From Shewanella sp. HN-41 (GTDB taxonomy: Bacteria; Pseudomonadota; Gammaproteobacteria; Enterobacterales; Shewanellaceae), in assembly GCF_000217915.1 (NCBI RefSeq), contig NZ_AFOZ01000014.1, forward strand, positions 1 to 64,000: a DNA stretch of 64,000 bases, read 5' to 3'. Made by a program: the position numbers and the translations under genes. This document shows, one piece after another, positions 27,651 through 35,571 of the stretch (position 1 is the first letter of the stretch; every line of letters starts with the position of its first letter). Below the pieces are notes generated by a model. The model had not been told where the DNA came from. It made no database searches and was given only the letters and a program-made list of their open reading frames with translations.

Positions 27651-30600
27651 TTGCTGGCTTGGCTGTCTGTTGATACATGGTGGATCAGTGTTATATCGAT
27701 TGCTTACTTGGCAGTGCTGTTTATCGTTGCCCAATGGGGGCAAAATCAGGCGATAGATCAATGGCGTAAGAGGCCGTGGGTGTATAGCTTGTCCTTGGGC
27801 GTTTGTTGTACCTCATGGGCCTTTTACGGCACGGTAGGACAAGCGGCGACCACTGGGGCTTGGTTAGCGCCCATCTATATAGGTTCGATTATTTGTTTAG
27901 TGTTGGCCTGGCCCATGCTGATGCGAACCTTGCAGATCATCAAAAGCCAAAACTTGACTTCCATTGCCGACTTTATTGCCTGCCGCTTCGACCGCTCACC
28001 CAAAATCGCCGCCAGCGTCGCCATGGTCTCTTTATTCGGCACTATTCCCTATATCGCTTTGCAGTTAAGGGCCATCAGTACCAGTTTCGATCTATTAACA
28101 GGGACGTTCCAATCTGGGATAAGTACCGCCTTTATTGTTACTATCGTATTGATTATTTTTAGTATTTTATTTGGTACTCGCCAGCTTTCGGCGAGTAAAC
28201 ATAACCAAGGGTTAGTACTGGCGATTGCCTTTAGCTCTGTGGTTAAGCTGTTTGCGCTCACGACAGTAGGAATATTTGCGACTTTCTATGTGTTTGATGG
28301 CTTTAGTGATTTACTCACCCAGAGTCAGCATTTGCCGCCAAGCACTGGGGGAAATTCGGCCTATTTTGTGCTGTCGCAAATTCTCCTTGGGGCCATTACC
28401 ATCTATGCCCTACCGCAGGAATTCCACATGATGATGATTGAAAATCACCATGCCAAGGAGTTAAAAGCCGCCCGTTGGATGGTGCCCCTCTATTTGCTGC
28501 TGATTAATGCCTTTGTGTTGCCGATTGCCCTCGCGGGGCAGTTGAGTTTTCCCGGTGGCAGTGTCGATGCCGATACTTATGTGCTGACCTTACCACTGTT
28601 TTATCAACAAGCTTGGTTGGGGATTCTGGTTTACATCGGTGGGTTGGCTGCGGCAACAGCCATGGTGATTGTGGCCGCGATTGTACTCAGTACCATGATT
28701 TCGACAGAGATTTTGACCCCGCTACTGCTCAGATTACCGAAATTTAGCTCACAGCAGACGCCGCAGCTTTCAGGGATATTGCTCAATTTACGGCGGATAT
28801 CGATAGCGGCGATTCTGTTGTCGGCCTTTGCATTTGAACGTTATATCGATCAGCAGAATCATTTGGCCAGTATTGGGCTCTTGTCTTTCGTGCTGTTGTC
28901 ACAATTTTTCCCCGCCGCAGTTGGTGCACTTTACTGGCGCCGAGCAACGACCCAAGGCGCATTTTGGGGCATGTTGATGGGCAGTATCGTCTGGCTGTAT
29001 ACCTTGCTGCTGCCCGCAACCTTCCCCGATGCAGTTTGGGTAACTCAGGGGCTATGGCATCTCCCATGGTTAACGCCGACGGCACTCTTTGGTCTGGGTG
29101 GGCTAGATAATATCAGCCATGGCCTGTTTTATAGCCTGCTGGTGAATATGGGTTGCTTTGTACTGATTTCCCTAATGAAAGATCAGAGTGTGGGGGAAGT
29201 CCTACAGGCCGATGTGTTTGTTAACCGCAAACAGGTGGCATTGGAAAGGCATTTATCGGTTGAGGATCTGGCCAGCCTGCTGCATCGTTTTATCAATAAG
29301 GAAGAAGCCGATGTCTTGCTCGTGCGCGCTAAAGCCTTAGGCTCAGAATTACAACTACAAGCTCGCCGCGAGGAACTGGTGGATTACACCCGTCTTAAGC
29401 TGTCGGGAGTATTAGGTTCAGCCTCGACTCGAATGGTGATGAATGCCGCGTCACGCTCGCAGCAAGTGCCGTTAGAAGATGTGGTCAGCATTGTCGACGA
29501 GGCAAACCAGATCTTTGAGTTTAACCGTGAGTTATTGCAATCGGGGGTGGAAAACATCGAGCAGGGTATTAGTGTGGTCGATGCCGATATGCGTCTAGTG
29601 GCATGGAACAAGCGATATATAGAATTACTTGATTATCCTAAGAATTATGTCAAAGCGGGCATACCGATAGAAAAGCTGCTTAGATTTAATATCGAGCGCG
29701 GCATTATTGTGGGGGATGAGGCCCATGAGTTGGTGGAGAAGCGCCTCACCCATATGCGTAGCGGCAGCCCGCATCATTTTCTGCGCACTATGCTCGATGG
29801 TAAAGTGCTGGAGATCCGCGGTCAGGCCATGCCGGGGGGCGGTTTTGTCAGTACCTTTACCGACATCACCGCCCATATTCAGGCCGAAAAAGCCTTGCAA
29901 CTGGCCAATGAAACCCTCGAAAAGCGCGTCGAAAGCCGCACCCGTGAACTCGCAAAAGCCAAGGCAGAGGCGGAGGCCGCTAACAGCAGCAAGACACGCT
30001 TTTTAGCGGCGGCGAGCCACGATTTAATGCAGCCCTTTAATGCCTTAACCCTGTTCACTGAAATGCTAAAACAGCGGGTCACTTCCACCGAGCTTAAGGA
30101 CTTGGCCACCCATATCGAAGCCTCCTTAAATGTGGTTGAGAGCCTACTGTCCGATTTAGTGGAAATTTCTCGCCTCGATAGTAGTCATCTTAAAACCGAA
30201 TTGAGCCATTTTGCGATCGATGATCTGCTCTCGACCTTAGTCAATGAATTTAAAGTATTATCAACCGAGCAAGAGATAGATTTTTCCTATCAGTTCACCT
30301 CCTGTTTTGTGCAGAGCGATCAACGTTTGCTGCGGCGCATTATTCAAAACTTTCTCTCTAATGCTTTCCATTATTCCCCTGCGGGGATGGTTAATCGACG
30401 GGGTCATGCTCTGCAGAACTCTCGCTTGGATAGTACTGTGACAAAATTAAATGAATCAGTATTTGTACCTAAGGTGCTATTGGGTGTCAGAAGGCTTAAG
30501 CAGAGCCTGCTTATCCAAGTGTGGGACAATGGTCCTGGGATCCCGAAGGATAAGCAGCAGGCGATTTTTGCGGAGTTTGAACGCCTAGAGCTGACACGGG

Positions 30601-31163
30601 AAATCCCGGGTTTAGGTCTTGGGCTCGCCATTTGCGATCGAATCGCTAAGTTGCTTGGCATAAACATATATCTGCATTCCGAGGTGGGTAGAGGTACCTG
30701 CTTTAGCGTCGAAGTGCCGCGGGTTTGGGAGCAGAAAAAGCCGACAAATGTTGTGAAGCTTCATAGCGAAGAAGAACTGACTAGCGGCAGCTTTAATATC
30801 TGCATACTGGTAATCGATAACGATGAGTTGATGCTCAAGGCTATTTCATCCTTGCTCCTCGGTTGGGGTTGCCATGTGCTCACCGCAAGGGACAAAGTCA
30901 GTGCCGAGCAGCAATTGGCGCAGCAGGTGCAACCGAAACTGATTATTGCCGATTATCATTTGGATAATGAGCAAAATGGTGTGGATCTGGTGCAAACATT
31001 GCTCGACAGCCCTAAGTTTAGCCTACAGCGTCCGACCTGCATTATCTGCTCGGCGGATCCATCTGAGTCCGTACGCCAGCATACCAGCAGCGCACAGTTT
31101 AGTTTTGTACGTAAACCGGTGAAAGCCATTGCCTTAAAGCGGATAATTAAACAGTTATCATAA
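27651..31163 (+). CDS. Solute-symporter/hybrid histidine kinase fusion (CrbS-like)
   Basis: About 1170 residues. The first 500 form a Na+/solute symporter (SLC5/SSSF) domain with about 13 membrane segments. A linker like the STAC domain follows, then a PAS domain (ENIEQGISVVDADMRLVAWN), a coiled coil, and HisKA with ASHDLMQP (His790). The HATPase has N-box NFLSNAFHYS, WDNGPGIP and GLGLGLAI. The C-terminal receiver has acceptor Asp1101 in IIADYHLD. The layout is that of CrbS, which in Vibrio works with CrbR to control acetate use. Here it faces hydroxybutyrate genes, so it may sense that substrate or a product. TTG at 27651 has GGGG upstream; TTG at 27639 is an alternative. A 29-residue insertion sits in the HATPase domain. 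Confidence 0.85.
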   Translation: MLAWLSVDTWWISVISIAYLAVLFIVAQWGQNQAIDQWRKRPWVYSLSLGVCCTSWAFYGTVGQAATTGAWLAPIYIGSIICLVLAWPMLMRTLQIIKSQNLTSIADFIACRFDRSPKIAASVAMVSLFGTIPYIALQLRAISTSFDLLTGTFQSGISTAFIVTIVLIIFSILFGTRQLSASKHNQGLVLAIAFSSVVKLFALTTVGIFATFYVFDGFSDLLTQSQHLPPSTGGNSAYFVLSQILLGAITIYALPQEFHMMMIENHHAKELKAARWMVPLYLLLINAFVLPIALAGQLSFPGGSVDADTYVLTLPLFYQQAWLGILVYIGGLAAATAMVIVAAIVLSTMISTEILTPLLLRLPKFSSQQTPQLSGILLNLRRISIAAILLSAFAFERYIDQQNHLASIGLLSFVLLSQFFPAAVGALYWRRATTQGAFWGMLMGSIVWLYTLLLPATFPDAVWVTQGLWHLPWLTPTALFGLGGLDNISHGLFYSLLVNMGCFVLISLMKDQSVGEVLQADVFVNRKQVALERHLSVEDLASLLHRFINKEEADVLLVRAKALGSELQLQARREELVDYTRLKLSGVLGSASTRMVMNAASRSQQVPLEDVVSIVDEANQIFEFNRELLQSGVENIEQGISVVDADMRLVAWNKRYIELLDYPKNYVKAGIPIEKLLRFNIERGIIVGDEAHELVEKRLTHMRSGSPHHFLRTMLDGKVLEIRGQAMPGGGFVSTFTDITAHIQAEKALQLANETLEKRVESRTRELAKAKAEAEAANSSKTRFLAAASHDLMQPFNALTLFTEMLKQRVTSTELKDLATHIEASLNVVESLLSDLVEISRLDSSHLKTELSHFAIDDLLSTLVNEFKVLSTEQEIDFSYQFTSCFVQSDQRLLRRIIQNFLSNAFHYSPAGMVNRRGHALQNSRLDSTVTKLNESVFVPKVLLGVRRLKQSLLIQVWDNGPGIPKDKQQAIFAEFERLELTREIPGLGLGLAICDRIAKLLGINIYLHSEVGRGTCFSVEVPRVWEQKKPTNVVKLHSEEELTSGSFNICILVIDNDELMLKAISSLLLGWGCHVLTARDKVSAEQQLAQQVQPKLIIADYHLDNEQNGVDLVQTLLDSPKFSLQRPTCIICSADPSESVRQHTSSAQFSFVRKPVKAIALKRIIKQLS

Positions 31164-31182
31164 AATGGATTGCTAACAGTGG

Positions 31183-31854
31183 TTAGACGGTGACGGGTTG
31201 ATTTTCGTTTGTCGTGAGCATCAATTGCTGGAATACCAATCCCGCCTGAGTACGGTTGTACACCTCGAGTTTAACGAGTATGGCCGACACATGCTTTTTG
31301 ACCGTGGTTTCTTTGATATCGAGATCATAGGCGATTTGTTTGTTTAAGCGACCATTGGCAATGCTGGCGAGCACGGTATATTGCTGGGGGGTTAACTGAG
31401 CGAGCTGTTTTGCTAAGCGTTGGTACTCGGCGGCGGTTTGCTGATCGGCATTGATATCTGTATGTTCGGGTAGCCAGACTTCCCCTTCTAACACTGTGGC
31501 AATGGCGGTCGATATCTGAGTTAAGTTGGCGGATTTAGGAATAAAGGCACTGGCCCCCAAGTTAATGGCCTTACGAATGATCTCTAGCTGATCGTCAGAA
31601 GAGACCATAATTACCACTATATCGGGAAAATGATTTTGTAGCAGGGTTAAGCCAGTAAAACCATCGTTCCCTGGCATATGTAAGTCGAGAAAAATAATCT
31701 CAATGTCAGGATTATTCTCAACAACTGAAATTAAATCTTGAAAGTTTTCGGCTTCTAATACCTCAACACTATTAACATTTTTGAGAACAGCCTGAGTTAA
31801 TGCTGCACGAAATAATGGATGATCATCTGCAATCGCTACTTTTATCTGAGACAT
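31183..31854 (-). CDS. LuxR-family response regulator (CrbR-like)
   Basis: A 223-residue two-component regulator. The receiver domain (KVAIADDHPLFRAAL; phosphoacceptor Asp in IIFLDLHMPGNDG) spans residues 1-125. The C-terminal LuxR/FixJ HTH (LTPQQYTVLASIANGRLNKQIAYDL, TVKKHVSAILVKL) spans 150-215. It is convergent with the symporter-kinase gene, 19 bp apart, and the pair resembles CrbS/CrbR. It is the obvious candidate to bind the CTAAGGTR/CTATAGTA elements of this locus, but nothing in the sequence proves it. Confidence 0.88.
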   Translation of the reverse strand: MSQIKVAIADDHPLFRAALTQAVLKNVNSVEVLEAENFQDLISVVENNPDIEIIFLDLHMPGNDGFTGLTLLQNHFPDIVVIMVSSDDQLEIIRKAINLGASAFIPKSANLTQISTAIATVLEGEVWLPEHTDINADQQTAAEYQRLAKQLAQLTPQQYTVLASIANGRLNKQIAYDLDIKETTVKKHVSAILVKLEVYNRTQAGLVFQQLMLTTNENQPVTV

Positions 31855-31934
31855 AACCTGTTCCCTTAAAGTTTTAAACTCAGTTTAATCCTATAAAAAA
31901 TTAATGCTAGACAATCTTTTTTGATATTTAAACT

Positions 31935-31962
31935 AATAACCGACTCATGGGAGTCGGTTATT
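31935..31962 (-). terminator. Terminator after the TonB receptor gene
   Basis: AATAACCGACTC, loop ATGG, GAGTCGGTTATT: a perfect 12-bp stem. T-runs are poor, so strength is uncertain. Confidence 0.6.
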
Positions 31963-31986
31963 ATTGGTTTAATGTGAAATATTATT

Positions 31987-34263
31987 CTAGAAATTATAGC
32001 CAATCGTGAGGGAGATTGTCTCAGGATCACCATAATAGCCAATTAATGTATTGTCACCGCCTAATCCTGGAATATAGCCACCGTTACCATCGGGTGTCAC
32101 GAAGGCATAGTTACCGACCAGATATTCTTCGTCGGTGACGTTTTTCCAATGTAAGCCAGCGTACCAGTGGCCGTCGTTGCTGTACCAGTTTAAGCCGAGA
32201 TTCAGCAGGCCATAACCGTCTTGACTCAACAGGTTATCTACTACGGCTAAGTCATAATCGCTGCGATAGTAGTAGTTACCGTTGGCCACAAAGCTGCCGA
32301 TATCCGTGTCGATATTGTAGCTAAATCCAACGTTTGCCGTGGTATCAGGGGTGTTGGTGATAGTGTAGGTATCACTAATGTCGATGCGATTACCCTCGGC
32401 ATCATAGGAGATCACTTCCTCGAAGCTGGCGTCGATTAAACCCAGAGTCGCAAACAGATTCAATGATTTAGTCGCAGCGTATTCCACTTCGAGTTCGAGA
32501 CCCGTCGCGGTTGATTTACCAATATTGCCTAAACGTTGGTTAAGATCGGCTGCATCTTCGCCGGGTAATACGGTTACAAATTGCCTGTCCTTATGGTTCA
32601 AGTAGAAAGCGGTGGCGTTGATACGCAGATTGTCATTCCACTCACTTTTTACACCCAGTTCATAGGAATCAACCGTTTCTGGATCAACAGCGGGTTCAGG
32701 CCCCGTCGCCCTTGGGTTAAAGGTACCTGACTTAAAGCCCTGTGAGTAACTGGTAAAGAGCATCATATCATCGGTGAGTTGATACTCTAAGCCGACTCTA
32801 GGGGTGAAACGCGACCAGGTTTCTTCATCGTCGAGTACTTTAGGTATGCTGGTGGCAATTTGGTCTTCATCACGAACATAGCCTGGATACCAGCCAGTTT
32901 CTGGATAAATACTGTCGAAAATCACACCGTTATAGACTGTAGCCTCCTTGGTCTCGCGGGTAAAACGCGCACCTAAGGTTAGGGATAGTTGTTCGGTGAT
33001 ATCGTAGGAACCTTGTGCATAGGCCGCATAACTTTCGCTGTTGTTACAACCGCTGACTTCACGGGTCAGACCGCCATAGGCTTTAAAGGCTTCTTCAAGA
33101 ATGGCATCGAACACGCCGCAGGAATCACCGGTAAAATAATATAAACCGGAGACGAGTTTGAGGTTTTCACCATCGTAGTTGGCTTGGAATTCTTGGCTGA
33201 ACTGTTCATCATCATAAATAGCGGGCACGTCAAAAATGCGCAGGCTGGTATTGTCAAAATCGATGTTGGTGGACGAATCGCTTTCTCGGGATGAAGTGAC
33301 GGATTTTAGCGTCCAGTCATCGTTCAAGCCGTATTCGATCGTCAGTCCCCAACCTTCGGTTTCAACCTTGTTCCAGGTCGGCATACTGGTGTAGGAATCA
33401 TATTTGCTGTCTGGCACGGGGGCATCTGTCAGCAAACTCGGCAGTAAACGATAGCCACCCTTGGCATTAGAGTCGTCTTGGGTTTTATCATAGGATAACC
33501 GCATAAACAGATTGTCTGTTGGTGTGTATTCCAGACTCGCTCGACCCGCCATAACATCTTTATTATAGTTTTCAGTGTCTTGGTCTGGTAGCGCCGACAC
33601 GACGAAATCACCATAACCATCGCGGTTTAGGCTGGCTAAGGCAAAGCCAAAGTAGAGTTTATTATCGACCAAGGGATATTGACCGGCGATCTTAAAGTCT
33701 TTTTGGTTATAGCTGCCGACGGTGGCATTTAAGCTCAGCTCGGCATCGCCGCTCATTTTCTTAGTGACATATTTCACTGCGCCGCCGATGGTATTTTTAC
33801 CATAAAGCGTCCCCTGTGGGCCGCGCAGTACTTCGATGCGTTGTACATCGAGGATATCGAGTACCGCGCCCTGTGGACGGGCGATATACACATCGTCGAT
33901 ATAGATGCCGACGCCGGGTTCATAGCCCCAGAGTGGATCTTCTTGGCCGACACCGCGGATAAAAGCCGTGAGGGTTGAACTGGTACCACGGCTGGCTTGC
34001 AGCGTGGTATTGGGCGAAAATTGCTGGATTTCAGTCATCACACTGATACCGTTTTCGGCCAAGTCCGTTGCGCTGACCGAGGTCACTGCAACAGGCACGT
34101 TTTGAAGGCTCTCAACCGTTTTACGGGCTGTCACTTCAATGTGTTCTAAGGTGGCTTGCTTCTCCCCAGTGCTATTTTCATCCTCAGCAACAGCATATTG
34201 TGCTGCCAATGCAGATGAGATAGCTAAAGCAATGCAACTCATTTTGATAGTATTCTGTTTCAT
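31987..34263 (-). CDS. TonB-dependent receptor of the hydroxybutyrate locus
   Basis: A 758-residue outer-membrane receptor. The signal peptide ends AAQYAVAED. The plug domain follows: EHIEVTARKTVESLQNVPVAV, TAFIRGVGQEDPLWG, GVGIYIDDVYIARPQGA, RIEVLRGPQGTLYGKNTIGGAVKYVTK. The barrel ends LTIGYNF with a terminal Phe. It belongs to the FecA/CirA-like group with no siderophore-specific feature I can see. Its place between depolymerase-family genes and the regulators suggests uptake of PHB breakdown products too large for porins; this is inference. Two CTATAG-centred palindromes, 31 bp apart, lie in its promoter region. Confidence 0.85.
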   Translation of the reverse strand: MKQNTIKMSCIALAISSALAAQYAVAEDENSTGEKQATLEHIEVTARKTVESLQNVPVAVTSVSATDLAENGISVMTEIQQFSPNTTLQASRGTSSTLTAFIRGVGQEDPLWGYEPGVGIYIDDVYIARPQGAVLDILDVQRIEVLRGPQGTLYGKNTIGGAVKYVTKKMSGDAELSLNATVGSYNQKDFKIAGQYPLVDNKLYFGFALASLNRDGYGDFVVSALPDQDTENYNKDVMAGRASLEYTPTDNLFMRLSYDKTQDDSNAKGGYRLLPSLLTDAPVPDSKYDSYTSMPTWNKVETEGWGLTIEYGLNDDWTLKSVTSSRESDSSTNIDFDNTSLRIFDVPAIYDDEQFSQEFQANYDGENLKLVSGLYYFTGDSCGVFDAILEEAFKAYGGLTREVSGCNNSESYAAYAQGSYDITEQLSLTLGARFTRETKEATVYNGVIFDSIYPETGWYPGYVRDEDQIATSIPKVLDDEETWSRFTPRVGLEYQLTDDMMLFTSYSQGFKSGTFNPRATGPEPAVDPETVDSYELGVKSEWNDNLRINATAFYLNHKDRQFVTVLPGEDAADLNQRLGNIGKSTATGLELEVEYAATKSLNLFATLGLIDASFEEVISYDAEGNRIDISDTYTITNTPDTTANVGFSYNIDTDIGSFVANGNYYYRSDYDLAVVDNLLSQDGYGLLNLGLNWYSNDGHWYAGLHWKNVTDEEYLVGNYAFVTPDGNGGYIPGLGGDNTLIGYYGDPETISLTIGYNF

Positions 34264-34332
34264 ACAGATTTCCCGTTGTAGTATTTATTTTTAAAGGTTG
34301 GTACTTACTACTATTTTTTTTGATTCACATTG

Positions 34333-34377
34333 ACTCTATAGTAATTATTTAAAATTTAAATCGGTACTATAGTAGTA
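34333..34377. promoter_or_regulatory. Paired CTATAG palindromes before the TonB receptor
   Basis: ACTCTATAGTAATTA (34333-34347) and GGTACTATAGTAGTA (34363-34377) share the centre CTATAGTA. Their centres are 31 bp apart, about three helical turns. The second resembles the CTAAGGTA elements elsewhere in the locus. They lie 70-114 bp before the start codon. Confidence 0.5.
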
Positions 34378-34400
34378 TGTGTTTTTAACTTATTATTTTT

Positions 34401-34425
34401 ATACCGATATTTTGAATATCGATAC
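34401..34425. repeat. Inverted repeat in the TonB receptor/esterase intergenic region
   Basis: ATACCGATATT, TTG, AATATCGATAC: 9 of 11 positions pair. It lies 26 bp past the end of the depolymerase-family gene. It could be a weak terminator or a protein-binding site; no T-run follows. Confidence 0.4.
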
Positions 34426-34450
34426 GCGGGGTTTATTTATTATATAAACC

Positions 34451-35413
34451 CTATATTCCCCAAAGATTGATTATTTCTGACATGCTGCTAATGGGGGCTT
34501 TTAGTAAAAAATCTCCAACCATTCCACCATTTTTAATATCCGGATTGACAGCAATTCCATGGCCCATATTATTTATTTCGATTAATGAAATAAGGCTATT
34601 GCCACTCGTATCAGACCAAGTGTTAACACTATAGTCGGCATAGTGTTCGACTCTTGGTGTTTTATTCGCTTGGGTCAGTACGACCCACTGCGCCGAGAGT
34701 TGTTTGGCGTTTTCAGGGTTCACCACCACATCGTTTTGTCCTGTCCATACGGTTAACGCGGGCCAGTGTTGCTGGTTGGGATGGACTTGCTTGGCAAAAC
34801 TCACCAGCTCTTCAACCGATTCGGCGGGGCCCTTTTTCATGCAGGAAATGGCTTTGGTCAGGTTATCGGCGCAGGGGTAAGGCAGACCTGCAATCACCGC
34901 GCCTGCGGTGAATAAATCGGGATAATTGACTAGGGCGGCGCTGGCCATCGCACCGCCAGCAGATAGGCCAATAACATAGACGCGTTTGGCGCCAGATTGG
35001 GATTGCGCTTGGGCTATCATGTTTTTCAGCGATAGCATTTCACCGCTGTCTACTTGAGTATCTTGCGCTGAAAACCAGTTATAACAACGCTTTACATTGT
35101 TCTCGAAACTCTGTTGTGGCACTAATAAGCTAAATTTCTTCTCTCTGGCGAGGTCGGTTAAGCCGCTATTGTTGGCCAGTTCAACCCCGTCTTGTACACA
35201 GCCGTGAAGTAGTACGATAAGCGTGTTCAGCTCAGGGGCGGTGGCGTTGTGGTTGGGGATTAGATAGGAAGCGCTCAGATTCCCTGGGTTATCACCAAAT
35301 TCTGTAAGGGCTTGATATGAAGTTGTCTCAGCTTGGGTCTGAAGCGAAAATATTGATGCCATGCACATTGAGAGGGCGAGTGCTTTGATGGCTAAGGGTT
35401 TATATCTGAGCAT
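34451..35413 (-). CDS. Exported PHB-depolymerase-family esterase
   Basis: A 320-residue protein with a signal peptide ending SLQTQA (about residue 28). The Esterase_phd elements are complete: LIVLLHGCVQDG (His70-Cys72 oxyanion), GLSAGGAMASA with Ser151, GQNDVVVN (Asp) and NNMGHGIAV (His). It lacks the linker and binding modules of the large depolymerase, so it is more likely a periplasmic or surface oligomer hydrolase than a polymer-binding enzyme. The start at 35413 matches the signal peptide; the frame is open to 35488. It is followed by the TonB receptor gene on the same strand. A CCCTAAGGTAAGTA element lies 75-88 bp upstream. Confidence 0.85.
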   Translation of the reverse strand: MLRYKPLAIKALALSMCMASIFSLQTQAETTSYQALTEFGDNPGNLSASYLIPNHNATAPELNTLIVLLHGCVQDGVELANNSGLTDLAREKKFSLLVPQQSFENNVKRCYNWFSAQDTQVDSGEMLSLKNMIAQAQSQSGAKRVYVIGLSAGGAMASAALVNYPDLFTAGAVIAGLPYPCADNLTKAISCMKKGPAESVEELVSFAKQVHPNQQHWPALTVWTGQNDVVVNPENAKQLSAQWVVLTQANKTPRVEHYADYSVNTWSDTSGNSLISLIEINNMGHGIAVNPDIKNGGMVGDFLLKAPISSMSEIINLWGI

Positions 35414-35487
35414 AGGGGGCATTCCAAGTTCGTCATAGTGAGAACTTGCGTAATTCCTACTTGGTTTGCAATGGCACTTTAGATCCA

Positions 35488-35501
35488 CCCTAAGGTAAGT
35501 A
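35488..35501. promoter_or_regulatory. Candidate locus operator, second depolymerase gene
   Basis: CCCTAAGGTAAGTA shares CTAAGGTA and a following GTA with the element at 27552-27569. Confidence 0.4.
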
Positions 35502-35571
35502 TTTGTTATACAGCGTCTAAATGGGAAAATATCTAGGTCAAGATTGGATTCTATTCAAATGAATGGGGGAT

